Origin: Acanthochlamys bracteata
Taxonomy: Eukaryota > Streptophyta > Magnoliopsida > Pandanales > Velloziaceae
Length of the DNA: 64,000 bases
Reading direction: 5' to 3'
Assembly: GCA_019914995.1 (NCBI GenBank)
Contig: CM034134.1
Coordinates: 3,428,145 to 3,492,144, forward strand
Shown: piece after piece, positions 1 through 10,832 of the stretch
Numbering within the stretch: the stretch's first letter is position 1
How the letters are laid out: each line of letters starts with the position of its first letter
Position numbers and translations under genes: made by a program
The notes under the pieces: model-generated
Seen by the model: the letters and a program-made list of their open reading frames with translations, nothing else
Databases searched by the model: none
Told to the model about the DNA's origin: nothing

Positions 1-117
1 AATGCTATTTGGTTGTGCTCAAATGCATCTCTAGGTGATACTTCAGGATCCCTCAGATACACTTGTGGATTATGCTGGTTAGTTAATTTTAATATAATAT
101 TTTATATAAAAAATAAA

Positions 118-155
118 ATAATATATATATATATATTTATTTATTTATTTATAGG
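118..155. repeat. AT dinucleotide and TTTA microsatellite
   Basis: A run of alternating A and T is followed directly by four TTTA units. It is a simple-sequence repeat inside the decayed CACTA-like element, with no sign of coding or regulatory use. Confidence 0.85.
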
Positions 156-1363
156 ATACTTTGATTATTACATGTAGGATCAACCTGAGAAATGTAATGT
201 AGGCACAGCGTTGTCCGCGCAACTACATTACATAACTATACTAATAGAAGGAAAGTTGGATGTACAATTAATTCTGATGGCGTGCACGTTAGTTTGAACT
301 ATGAGTGGTTTACATGAGAGTACGGTATATTCATTTGCTATCATGCTCCGGTAGATGTTGAAGGATAGACATGGTTAGAGAAGAGAAGGCCGAAATTCAT
401 TGAGGCGATACAAGCATGCCTGGCATAATTTTTTTATATACAAAAAAAGTTCATTTATTTATAAGTTCTTTACTAAATTATATTTTATATTTATGGAGGA
501 AAAATTGAAATAGACTTTGTAAGTCGGTTTGTGAAACGCTAACTGCACAGATTAGGAGAAGACCGTATGAGAAGTGAAATAGGACACATGAACATTACAA
601 GAAAATGGGACGTGCGAAGCATGGTACGGCTAATCCACCAAGACTTTCTGATTAGGTTAGTCTATATGATCTATTGATGGTCGTGCATTTACGGTGAGCT
701 TAATTGTTAGTATCCATATAAAACCACATAACAGTTTACTAAATGACCACATTATTTTATAGGAGGTGTCAAGAAGGTCAAAAAGTCTCTAAGTAGGCAA
801 CTCAAGGATGGTATGTATATCTAAAATTTAGACATGTATGCATATAAAATTTATTTGTATTGATGTTATGAAATGTATACAGATTGAAGGGCCATTAAGA
901 ACATAAAAGATCACATGTATGAAGAAGTCAGGTGAATGGAGCTTAGAAAGAATACTGAGTAACTATATAAGTAAGGTCATCCACAACTATTTGTACACTA
1001 CTAATTATCATTATAATAAGTTTATAAAGAAAAATGATATCCCGATTGCTTGAAGAATCATCACAAAACGAGCAAACGATAAGGCAATAGGAAGTATTAC
1101 AAAATGTTTTAGGAAGCCTATCTAGCTATTATCGTAGTCGGAATCCTGAACCTAAACCACCATGTAAAGACAACAACTCATTTAAGATTAGCATTATTGA
1201 GCAACAATTGGAGAGAGAGAAATAAGACAGAGAGGGTTTAGCTGATAGAGTTAGCGCGCTTCAGTAATAATTTAAACTACAGCAAAAGTAGTACAGGTAA
1301 GCAGTAGTTCTACAGGTAACATCTTAGTTTCTTAACAATTATTTTTTAAAATTTTATTACATA

Positions 1364-2480
1364 CCGAATTGCACTTGGAGGTAGATGAGTGAATTAGAAG
1401 TATTTATGCATTTTAAGAAAATTATATTGAAAACTTAGCTTTATAACAATGTTAAAGGTCAAAACATAAAAAAAGAATCGAAATGAAGTGAAACCTACCA
1501 TACACGACCGTCTCGGCGAGAGTGACTTATAAGAAGAAACCGAATTGCATTTGGAGGTAGGACTAGTGAGCTAGAAGTATTTATGCATTTTGAATATTTT
1601 TTATATAGAAGACTTATCTTTATAACAATGTATGGGGTCAAATTTTAGAAAAAGTGTTGAATGCGCGAAACCTATTGATACACAACCATCTTAGCGAGAG
1701 TGACTTGTAGGAAATAATAGAATTGAAATAAGATGTAGGATGAGTGAGCTAAAAGTATTTATGCATTTTAAATATTTTATATAAAAGACCTACATTTATA
1801 ACCACCTAAGTGGACAAAATTTAGAAAAAGTGTCGAAAAGCCGCAAAACCTATGCGTGCATGATCTTTTCGATGAGATGTAAGAAGAAACAGAATTATAT
1901 TTGGAGATAGGATGAGTGAGCTAGAAGCATTTATGCATTTTTAATAATGAATATATATAGAATACTTAGCTTTATAACAATTAAGGGGTCAAACTTCAGA
2001 AAAACTATCAAAAATGCCACGAAACCTATGGGTACATGATCGCCTCGGCGAGGGTGACTTATAGGAAGAAATGGAATTGCTCTTTAAAGGTTGGATGAGT
2101 AAACTAGAAGTATTTATGCATTAAAAGAAATTATATTGAAAACTTAATTTTGTAACAGCTTGGTGGTTAGAACTTAGAAAAAGCACAATACATGCCGCGA
2201 AGCCTACGCGTACATGACTGCCTTTGTTAGAGTGATTTGTAGGAAGAATCGGAATTGCTTTTAGAGGTAATACGAGGGAACTAGAAGTACTTATTCATTC
2301 TTATGATTTCTATATGGAAGATTAGTATTATAATAACTTAAAGGTCAAAAGTTAGATAAAGAGTCAAATTGCAGCGAAACCCTCAGCAAGAGTGACTTGT
2401 AGGAAGCAACATAAATACATTAGGAGGTAGGACGAGTGAGGTAGAGGCATTTATGCATTTTATAGAAGACTTAGTTTTAC
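1364..2480 (+). repeat. Tandem array of about seven diverged ~175-bp units
   Basis: Units begin near 1364, 1540, 1718, 1890, 2072, 2250 and 2410, giving periods of 176, 178, 172, 182, 178 and 160 bp. Each starts with a GAATTGCATTTGGAGGTAGG-like block, followed by GAGTGAGCTAGAAGTATTTATGCATTTT, a TTTATAACAA block, a GGTCAAA block and a GGCGAGAGTGACTTGTAGGA-like end; copies differ by substitutions and small indels. The last unit is truncated. No frame stays open across units, so this is a non-coding satellite-like expansion inside the CACTA-like element. The 175-bp period is near nucleosome-repeat length, as in many plant satellites. Confidence 0.85.
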
Positions 2481-2759
2481 TATGTATTGTGATTCTAGTG
2501 ATGTTCTTTCCCTTTTTATCTTAGATGTATGATCGATGTTGGTTCTTAGATGGGGGTGTTAATGACTATTTTGTATGGAGGTCGGCGTTGATTGAAGATT
2601 GCTGACAATTATATTATCGAAATGATTATCTACTTTCTAATTATTTAAAATTTATTTAAGTTAGTAAAGACTTATGATTAGTTGGTCGTGCATATGTTTA
2701 TTATGTGTTTTGTATGTGCAATATTTATTGTGTATTCTTTATATTCCTAATATCAAATA

Positions 2760-3172
2760 CATAAAAAAATTATTAAACTTTAGCAACTAGATTGGCACCA
2801 ATCACAAAGGCTTTAACGACCACCACACATTTAGTCTCTAAAAGCTATAGCGACCGGCACACTATCGGTAGCTGAAGCTTTAGCGAGTCAGCAATATGCT
2901 GGTCGCTATTAGGATAATAAAAAGACAGCTTGGTGTTGGTCGCTATTAGTGAACTAACAACTACCAATTTGACTTGGTAACTATTGTTTTCAGCTACTAG
3001 TTTCTATTGATCGCTATTGCCTGACCCAGTAGTGACCTGCTCTTTTTCTCTGGTGGTCATTACTTTCAACGACTAGTTTCGTGACGTGGATGTTTTGGTC
3101 GCAATTATTGTTTTTTATATTCTGTAATAGCAACCTACTTTTTTGGTCCCTATTAATGTTTTTGTTGTTGTG
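2760..3172 (+). repeat. CACTA subterminal repeat region and degenerate terminal inverted repeat
   Basis: Motifs GGTCGCTATT, GATCGCTATTG, GGTCGCAATTA and GGTCCCTATTAA and the complementary AGCGACC occur repeatedly at spacings of tens of bases, then the element ends in GTTTTTGTTGTTGTG. In CACTA elements such motifs bind the element's own DNA-binding protein. Here they are diverged, so the element is old. Confidence 0.55.
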
Positions 3173-3277
3173 CTAGGCAGAAATTGAGTGATCTTGGTGA
3201 AGGTTTTGTTCTTGCTGTCTTTAATGCTGCAGTAATGGATGAAGCTTACAACGACTAGGGCAAGTGCATGGCATAGA

Positions 3278-3850
3278 TGTTAGACATTATAAAGCCACTA
3301 TGTAAATTAGTGGTTCATTACGATGCAACAAGATAAATGTGCATTCATATTGGAATGCCAAAAATCAAGGAAGACAAACCATCACCAAAGAAGTTGGAAA
3401 GCCAACGGTTAAGGACTTTGAAGCATCTCTTGGAAGATGGAAAGCCAAAGGACCTATACAATTAATTGGAAGATGAAAAGACAACCGTTTGGAAGTTCAA
3501 GATTCTCCTTGGGGCATTATATATATGAATGCCAGGCATTTGCTTGGAACATAAAAAATGAAAAAGGATCATTCACACATCAAGTGTGAAAGATAGAAAC
3601 AAAGGATTCTAGTGAGAGTTCCCACTTAAGGTGTAACACAAGAGTTTGTAATTGTTTTGGTTTAGTGATTTTCTTGAAGACTAATCTGCCTTCCCGTGGA
3701 GTTTTCCTCGTTTTTCCCCACGTAAAATCTCTTGTATTTGTGATTGTCTTACTCTTGCTCAATTCTCGTATTGCTTACGCAAGATCCTTGAATATGTTTT
3801 ATATTTCCGCTGCGTCTATCGACAACCGAACATACTCGGTATTTCCAACA
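3278..3850 (+). repeat. 5' LTR of copia A1
   Basis: The LTR runs from TGTTAGACAT to TTTCCAACA. CCACTA...TAGTGG (3295-3313) forms a small stem near the start, conserved in the other copies. A TATATATAT box at 3528-3536 is a likely core promoter for the element transcript. The 3' half contains a short open reading stretch on each strand, but neither resembles a protein. Confidence 0.92.
3528..3536 (+). promoter_or_regulatory. TATA box of the A1 5' LTR
   Basis: TATATATAT sits about 250 bp into the LTR and is kept at the matching place in the other A-family LTRs (for example 6785-6793 and near 31012, 36810 and 40005). This is where Ty1/copia LTRs carry their RNA polymerase II promoter. Activity is inferred from position and conservation only. 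Confidence 0.5.
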
Positions 3851-3868
3851 AGTGCATCAGAGCCATTG
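3851..3868 (+). other. Primer-binding site (initiator tRNA-Met type) of A1
   Basis: AGTGCATCAGAGCCATTG follows the 5' LTR directly. The matching site in A3 (37155 onward) reads GTGGTATCAGAGCC, the standard complement of the 3' end of plant initiator tRNA-Met. A1 has lost one G and carries GCATCAGAGC instead of GGTATCAGAGC. Confidence 0.75.
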
Positions 3869-3891
3869 GTTTGTTGCAATGACAAGCAAGT

Positions 3892-6255
3892 ACGAGATTC
3901 AGAAGAAATGCAAATCCATGACAAACAAGGTTGGAGGTGTGGATCCCTCGAAGTCCCATGGTTGTGTGGCATACTGATGATGGTGAGGCTTTAGTGGGAG
4001 AGACGGTGGTTGCTGCATGTCACAAGTCCAAACTCCAAGATGACCGGATTTTAGATTCAATAGCATCCTGGCACATGACTTTCAAAAGAGATTTGTTTTA
4101 TAATTATGAAGCTATTTCTAAAAGTGCCGTGCGGATAGAAAATGGCCAATTCCTTGGAGTCGGTTCCATAAAGCTTATGGCAAATGATGGAAGAGAATGC
4201 ACCACTTGTAAGGTACGTTCTGTTTTCCGTTTAACGAAAAATTTGTTGTGTGTAGGATAACTGGATGACCTAGGCTGCAAGACTTGCGGTGGAGTCGGGA
4301 TCATGGAGGTCATCAAGGACAGGTTAGAAAAATGGAGGTTAAAATGATCAACTCAAATCTGTATAAGGTGCGTGGGGTGACATGAGTGCAGTAGATGCTT
4401 GTGTTGTTGCATCGGGCAATATTTGGGATATCACGCGAGTGTGGCACCTGAAATTTGGGCACATTTTGGGACATGATTTGAAGATCGAAAGTACCTGAAG
4501 GGACTATCAGAGGTAAAGTTGCCGTTCTGTGAGTAGTGTGTCACTAGTGAGCAGCATTGTGAAAGATTTGGATATCATTTTCAGTTTAAAGACAAGCTCG
4601 ACTTGTTTTACTCGGACTGGAAAACTTGTATGTTTATAATCTGAAGAAAGTCGGATGTCTTTGAGGTATTCAAATTCTTCAAAACCTAGGCAGAACTTGA
4701 TTTAGCAGTAGGATTAAGTTCGAAAGATGCCTATGATATGCTGAAGATGTTTGGGGTATTACCTATGGGATCCCACTGCCCATACGGTTATCTTCAGCAG
4801 GGATGTCATCTTTGCGAAGGACCAATTCCAAACAGTGACTAAAGACGATGATGTAAGGGAGAAGGAAGTATCACTCCCAACGATGACCACATTGGTACTG
4901 GAAGAGAATGATGAGAAAGACGATTCTAATTTGGAGTCTGAATCAGCTGATGAGCGCATGGAAGAGGATGGAGTTCTCAGGCCTACATCCCTTAGGCGTT
5001 CAACTCGAAAGAGAAACACACCTGAGAGGTATGAGGACTATTTTATGGAGCTATCTCAATTTGGATACTGCTTAGTCAAAGAAGAAGGAGAGTTATATTC
5101 TCTCAAGGAAGCGCTGGAGAGTCCAAATGCGTCTCTATGGATGGAAGCTATTCAGGAAGACCTTGAGGTGCTTCATAAAAATAGGACATGGGAGCTGGTC
5201 CCTTTATCCTGAAGCCGTAAGGCTGTTGGGAACAAATGGATCTACAAAATCAAGCGAGACAACAATGATCAAGTAGAACGGTATTGTGCTCGGCTGGAGG
5301 TGAATGGCTATGCCCAGAAGGAAGGGATCAATTTTGATGAAATCTTCTATCTAGTGGAACATTTTAGTGTGGTCTTAGTGCTGTTTGCATCATCGGATCT
5401 CCATCTTGAACAACTCAATGTCAAAACGATGTTCTTGCACTCGAAGTTCAAGATGAGATATATATGGTCCAGCCAAAAGGCTTTGTCGTGAAAGGCAAGG
5501 AGGATCTGGTTTGTCGCTTGGCCAAATCTCTTTATGGATTTAAGCAAGCACCGTGGTGTTGGTATAAGAGATTTGATTCTTGTATCGGGAGCCAGAATAC
5601 AGCAAGCTTGTCTCAGACTCTTATGTGTACATCAAGAGATTTGAGGGAGGTAAGTTTGTCATCTTGTTGCTGTATGTGGATGATATGCTTGTGGCAAGTC
5701 TAAGCATGGGTCAAATCTAATATTTGAAGGCTCAAATGGCTAGTGAATTCGGTACCAAGAACTTGGAGTCAGTAAATAGAATTCTGGGTATGCAGATATG
5801 GCGAGATAGAGGCAATAGAGAGATTCGGCTGTCTCAGACTAGTTATCTAAGTAAAGTGTTGGAACGGTTCAACATGTATGTGGTAAACTGATGTCTACCC
5901 CACTCTCTATTAGTCTCAAAACTATCCTCTTTGTTATGCCTCGGGTACCATATGTATCAGAAGTGGGAAGCCTAATGTATGCCATGATTTGCACTCACCT
6001 GACATTGTATATGTAGTGGGAGTGGTAAGTAGATTCATGGCATGTCTTGGCATTGAGCATTGAAAGGCGGTGAAAAAGATCCTTCAGTATGTGAAAGGAA
6101 CCTTGAATGCTACATTGTGTTACGGAGGATCTAGCTTTGTTGTCAAAGGGTTTGTTGATATAAACTATGCAGGTGATTTGGATAAAAGGTTTTCTCCATT
6201 GGGAGCATTGATATGCTCAAAATTCCTACCAAAGGGAACCCTACAGATGTCTTAA
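3892..6255 (+). pseudogene. gag-pol remnant of copia A1
   Basis: A gag-like start (MTSKYEIQKKCKSM) runs for only a few dozen codons before jumping into the protease region. The copia protease motif at 4054-4080 reads DSIASWHMT, so the catalytic DSG has become DSI. A VWHLKFGH block (near 4439) is the Gag-pre-integrase HxxxxxH part and is followed by FCE*C, the remains of the integrase zinc finger. KSDVFEVFKFF (near 4650) is a short piece of integrase core; most of the core is absent. YYLWDPTAHTVIFSRDVIF (4757) marks the end of integrase. Reverse transcriptase spans about 5090-5900 in three frames, with the YVDDML catalytic box at about 5674-5691. An RNase H scrap (DINYAGDLDKR) joins directly to the pol C-terminus. 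Several stops and frameshifts exclude a working protein. Confidence 0.9.
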
Positions 6256-6532
6256 CCAAGGTGGTAACCCTTGACATGTTTTTTTTTTGTAGATCTCTGT
6301 ATGGAACCACAATGGGGAACAACATTGGATGTGACCGTTGTCACAAGTGGAAATCACTTCAAGATAGCAATAGAATCGGGGGAAGATAGGCAACGGTATG
6401 AGGTAAAGAAAGTTAGCTAGCATGGGTGCTGGCCCTGCTACTCTAGTCATACCTATTTTCAGTGTCATCGAATTTTGACACTTACATATCGGTTCCTTGT
6501 TATTCTTAGATTGCAATTTACAAAGTGTCTTT

Positions 6533-6543
6533 AGGTGGGAGAT
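6533..6543 (+). other. Polypurine tract of A1
   Basis: AGGTGGGAGAT lies one base before the 3' LTR, where copia elements prime plus-strand DNA synthesis. A2 and A3 carry AAGTGGGAGAT at the same place. Confidence 0.75.
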
Positions 6544-6544
6544 T

Positions 6545-7117
6545 TGTTAGACATCGTAAAATCACTATGTAAATTAGTGGTTCATTAGAACGCAACAAGT
6601 TAAATGTGCATTCATATTGGAATGCCAAAAATTAAAGAAGCCGAACCATCACCCAAGAAGTTGGAAAGCCAAACGGTTAAGGATTTTGATGCATCTCTTG
6701 GAAGATGGAAAGCCAAAGGACTTATACAATTAATGGGTAGATGAAAGGACAACCGTTTGTAAGTTCAAGAGTCTCCCTAGAGCATTATATATATGAATAA
6801 GAGGCATTTGCTTGGAACATAGACAATGAAAAAGGATCATTCACACATCAAGTGTGAGAGATAGAAACAAAGCATTCTAGTGAGAGTTCCCACTTAAAGT
6901 GTAACACAAGAGTTTATAATTGCTTTGGTTTAGTGATTTTCTTGAAGGCTAGTTTGCCTTCCCGTGAGGTTTTTCTCGTTTTTCCCCACGTAAATCTCTT
7001 GTCTTTGTGATTGTCTTGCTCTTATCTCAATTCACGTTTTGCTTACCAAGATCCTTGAGTGTGTTTTATATTTCTACTGCGTCTATCGACAGCCGAACAC
7101 ACTCGATATTTCCAACA
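6545..7117 (+). repeat. 3' LTR of copia A1
   Basis: It has the same length as the 5' LTR and the same ends (TGTTAGACATC...TTTCCAACA), with roughly 45-50 differences spread along it by eye. It keeps the TATATATAT box at 6785-6793. Confidence 0.92.
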
Positions 7118-8363
7118 GTAGATGCAACTAAAACGACTACTTAGAGGCATTACAACCATGATTTTTCTTCTCTGTATTATTCTGCGATTTCTTTAGTTTG
7201 CTTGCCATTACTTGCTAGTGTGGATGTCTTATACTAAATCTATGGAATGCCTCTTCAAAGGTTGAAGCAAATTGGATGTCAATTGAGGTTGCAAACTCAT
7301 CCAACGGCTCAAGTGTTTCCTAGGGTTTCTGCTGCCATGTCATCCAAACTTTCAACCAGATTTCTTCTAGCAAGTAGTATGACCGCTTTGCGTAGAAATA
7401 ATCTTCAGGATATCCTCCGCAATATTCATATAGAGATCAGATCAAAATTCAAACTAATGGCAAAAAGATATGCGGGATTGAATTGGATTAGGTAGGAGTT
7501 ATCTTTATGCTGGATTCTTTCCATCTTCATGGTTTTGCTAAATACTCTCCAATATTCTCTACAAAAAATCTGGAATAAATATTCTTCAAATCTTGTAGAA
7601 ATGTCGTGCAACTTCTGAATACACTTGCAACTGGTTGGCACATCTAGAAACCAGAAAACTGATTCGGTACAAGTAGATGTCACCGCTCTGTCCATTAGTG
7701 AACCAATTCTATAGCCACTACTATGAATTCTCTATACTATATTAGTGGATATAATTGGCTCCAATTTTGACTGTAGATTCATTAAGATGTTGTCTTTCAT
7801 CATTGTAAATTGGATCTCTAAAATGTGACTTGAGCTGAAAGTTATTGAGCTTGTACGTTGCTGTCATGATCAAGTTTGTCTTGGCAAGTTCTAGCAAATA
7901 GCAAACTTGTCTGATTTCTGTTGAATTCGTTTCTCAATGCAATTTTGGCTGTAGTAACTTTATTATGTCTGACGTTTACAGAAAATTTCATCTAATGAAA
8001 AGCTTGTTTGATTAGAGAGATTTACAAAATTGCTATCCAAAGAGCTATCAAGCTGATCCTGTCAAATGTCTATGCGATCAGCAAACTTCATGGATTTTAA
8101 TGTCTTCGATACTGGATGAAATTGCTTCAGGTTGACGTGATATGGTCTTTCACATGCCCTCTTTGAGACTTGACGAACTCCCCATTTGGTTGACTGTGAT
8201 ATTCGTCTCTGAAAATAGCTTCTCTATAAGCATAGAACACTTGGTGAAAATTTGCTTGCATGTGCTATTGGTTCCATGCATCCGGTGAACTCAATTTAGA
8301 CGTATTCAAAGATTAACAATGATTCTCAAATATGTGTTATCATCAAAACACCTGGAATTTCAA
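7118..8363 (-). repeat. SIRE-type copia LTR remnant, minus orientation
   Basis: Blocks match the LTR of element B1 in the same orientation: CCTAGGGTTTCTGCTGCCA here (7319) against CCTAGGGTTTCTGTTGCCA (near 18514), ATCTCTAAAATGTGACTTGAGCT (7810) against ATCTCAAAATGTGACTCGAGCT (near 18990), and CAATGATTCTCAAATATGTGTTAT (8320) against CAATGATTCTCAAACATGCGTTAT (23520). The 5' start of the LTR is therefore near 8363. Its other end is broken by copia A1 at 7117, and a short continuation is likely at 3174-3277. The short open frames here (for example 7247-7495) show no protein similarity that I recognise. Confidence 0.65.
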
Positions 8364-9440
8364 TAATCTCCGTCTTTTTTATGATGACAAAATATTTAGA
8401 TAATGATTTTTTTAGCTATTAAGAACACGTTCAAAGAAGTAAATTGAAAGTAAAATTTGCAATAGGCTTAGCTCCCTCTCATTGCCCCTCAATCCATTCG
8501 TCCAATAGCAATAATAATGAGGGTCTTATCTTTTTATGAACAAACAGACGTTTCCTGCTTAACACATTCTCCTATGAAATAAGACTGCTAGCAAAATAAT
8601 TCTCAACACTCCTTTTCTATGATGATAAAGTATTTAGAGAATTATGGTTTAGATATTAAGAACAAGGTCAAAAGAAGTCCTTTGAAATAAAAAACTCCAA
8701 CTAGCCAGAGATCAAGGAGGACACTTTGCTATATATTTCCAGTCATGAAAAGAAAACGAAATACACAACAATCAGAGCACTAAAGCAAGCCATCATGTTG
8801 TTGCCTGTTCAAGGAACAACATCAACTGAGCGCTTTCTTTGAACTTTAGTTCTTCCTGTTACTTTTGTGTGAGATCCCTTGAGCTTTATTGTTGAGTGAT
8901 TAAACATCATTTTTAGGGAGATCACTAGGGCTTAAACCCGTGATCACATTGTAACCTTGAGAGAAGGTTGTTGGAGAACTTGCGAGTTTGAGGGTTGGTA
9001 GCCTAATTGTAGGTTAGCGGGTTTGTGTTAGGCATCTGTGAAGGCGTGCACGGCTTTAGCTTGAGGGACTTTGCAAATTATACAAGGCTTGTGTTTGCGG
9101 GGATACTTGGTTGAGGTGGAAGAGTTTTGTGAAACATCAAGTTTCGATTATTGTACGTTGCTTTGACGTTAGTGAATTTCACTTGTGGTGTCAAGTGACG
9201 TGGATGTAGGTACCATGGTGCAAAACCATATAAAAATTTCTGTTGTGCTTATTGGTTTTCATCTCCTAGCATCTGTATATATTTTATTTAAACTATATTA
9301 TCCTAACAACTTCGGTGCAAGGTAGATAAACGTTTAGTCACTCGTTATTAACCTCTTGATCGACTGACTGCTAGATAATCAGTGATTGTTTTAAGAATAG
9401 TGGATTGTTTGATTTTTTATTTGCCTTAGCTCAATTACCC
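8364..9440 (+). repeat. SIRE-type copia LTR remnant, plus orientation, with internal duplication
   Basis: From about 8700 the sequence matches the reverse complement of 18250-17762 (GATCAAGGAGGACACTTTGC, TGTAACCTTGAGAGAAGGTT, GCGGGTTTGTG, AAACATCAAG), so this LTR runs opposite to the neighbour at 7118-8363. A block at 8365-8450 (TATGATGACAAAATATTTAGATAATG) recurs, diverged, at 8603-8690 (TATGATGATAAAGTATTTAGAG). The LTR end near 9430 is followed by a C-rich tract (TTACCCCCCTCC), as in element B1. No copia coding sequence follows. Confidence 0.6.
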
Positions 9441-10832
9441 CCCTCCTGGGTTAATATGCCTCGGTTTTCTCTATTATCCTTAAATTTAAGTTCCATGGCC
9501 TGGTTGTGCTCTTCTGTGGCCCTCTACAGGTCCTCGAGGCCCTCTGCAGATCTTCTATGCCGCCTTGCATCTAATGGCCTTGAATTCCACGTATCTCTTT
9601 CGACTCAACGATCTCAACTTTCATATCAGACACTGCATGCGTCAAGCTTTCGACCTCTTGGCAAGAGCTTGCGGCAACGCTACATTGAAGCCTGTGTAAA
9701 CGGATGCATAGAAGCTTGCGACAATAGGTGCACCAAAACTATGGACACGGATGCGTAGAAGCTTGCGGCGACAGGTGCACATAAGCTTCCGAACACGGTT
9801 GCGTATAAGCTTGCAGTGATGCAGAAGCTTGAGTTGACGGGTGCGCGGAAGCCATGAGGTGATGGGTTCGCAAAAGCTTGAGGTGACGGGTGAGCTTCCT
9901 CATGCACCTCAACTGTAAATAATTGTGGTGATGTCTTACGAAATGGCCCAACTTGTTGACATGCCTCAACATCATGTAGGGCAATCTCAAAAATTACTTC
10001 CTGTCAATATAATGGTTTACTAATAACTATTCATCAATGAGAAATAATAGCATAGTAATAATGAGAAGGAGGCAATGCTTGAGAATCATCTTATTAAATT
10101 TAGCGAACATATCTTGAACTCCATTTATCGCTTACTTTGGAGAAGCCCTTTGTAGACTTATACTTCACCAGTAGCGGGTTCGTATCTCCTCGAAAATTCT
10201 CAGTGATACGTGTATAAGCTGAACACAGCCCAGGAAAGACTTCGTACGCTAAAACCTACATCATCCAGGCAACACATTTCATATTTCACGAAAGCTACTA
10301 ATAAACGATCGAAATAGAAGCAAATAACCGTTTACAAAACTCGTAAGGAAGACCCTTAAGAGAATAAGTATTTGATCGAGGCTTTGATGAATCTCTTCTC
10401 CTCTTTCAGGCACCCATTCTCCAATACTCAAAGGCGCCAAATTAGGGAACCAACCGTTAGCCAAAAACTGCGACTTCCCTAGGGATAACTATTGAAGGCT
10501 TCCCAATCATCCACGAATTGCATCACCTTCCAATCCACAAGGCTACCTCTCCCCTTATTTTCGCTACAAATGCCAATCGCAATGAAATTTATAAAAGTAA
10601 ATTTGATGAAATTGTCACAATTGCGAAAGTTATCCGCAACAGAACCTTGATATCTTTTCACGAGTTTCTTCTTGTACAACTTAGTAGAACCGCTGAAGAA
10701 TCTCTCTTGGATCGTTCCATTACTGTTGTGATCTATCAGGAGGCATCGTTCGTGTGTTCTGCCATTTTTAGCCAAGTCACCCTGTGGAACTTGGCAGAAC
10801 TAAAGTTGCAGGTCCTTCGTCTTATTTTGTAA
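9441..10832 (-). pseudogene. Remnant of a transposon-borne DUF1985-like gene
   Basis: Read on the minus strand, 10775-10479 gives a 98-codon open stretch ending VDDWEAFNSYP, followed after one stop by GSRSF. This looks like the (V)DDLxxFNxYPWG core of plant DUF1985 domains, found in Ulp1-protease-associated transposon proteins. Reading continues, broken, through MANGWFPNLAPL (10464) down to helical, charged stretches at 9660-9440 and a repeated Ser/Gln/Ala/Pro-rich part at 9900-9680 encoded by a minisatellite. No Ulp1 catalytic motif is visible. I place it by motif likeness only, so it could also be an unrelated degraded transposon gene. Confidence 0.35.
9700..9896. repeat. ~22-bp minisatellite, about eight units
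   Basis: Units of 20-25 bp follow the pattern GAAGCTTGCGGCGACAGGTGC and most carry a HindIII site (AAGCTT). They start near 9707, 9731, 9754, 9778, 9802, 9822, 9844 and 9869. On the minus strand the units encode short repeats such as SPQAxxxP and SFYASV, with differing frames because unit lengths are not all multiples of three. This suggests expansion of a low-complexity protein segment or plain satellite growth after the gene died. Confidence 0.8.

Larger units (their letters stand above)
1..3172 (+). mobile_element. Decayed CACTA (En/Spm)-like DNA transposon, right-hand part
   Basis: The right end, read on the complementary strand, is CACAACAACAAAAAC, one base from the common plant CACTA terminus CACTACAACAAAAAC. 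About 400 bp inside it carries repeated, diverged copies of a TAGCGACC / GGTCGCTA motif on both strands, as expected for CACTA subterminal repeats. The left end lies outside the window. Between about 240 and 1265, plus-strand reading gives short stretches rich in Lys, Arg, Asn and Glu, broken by many stops. They loosely resemble the second protein of plant CACTA elements (Ptta/En/Spm type), but the match is weak. The element abuts SIRE-type LTR DNA at 3173. Mutator or hAT origin is less likely given the end sequence and subterminal motif. Confidence 0.5.
3278..7117 (+). mobile_element. Tork/Tnt1-like Ty1/copia retrotransposon, copy A1 (defective)
   Basis: Two 573-bp direct repeats beginning TGTTAGACAT and ending TTTCCAACA flank about 2.7 kb of broken copia coding sequence in the order gag start, protease, integrase remnant, reverse transcriptase, RNase H remnant. 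By eye the LTRs are only about 90% identical, so the insertion is old. The flanking pentamers are ATAGA (3273-3277) and GTAGA (7118-7122), a one-mismatch target duplication. The flanks resemble the two sides of a SIRE-type LTR (compare 18290-18340), so A1 probably landed inside that LTR. The internal part is far shorter than the 4 kb or more of an intact Tnt1-type element because gag, the integrase core and RNase H are largely missing; the same losses recur in copies A2 and A3. Confidence 0.93.

Noticed and set aside
1364..2480. CRISPR-like spaced repeats
   Set aside because: The units are 160-182-bp tandem copies that diverge along their whole length, not short identical repeats with unique spacers.
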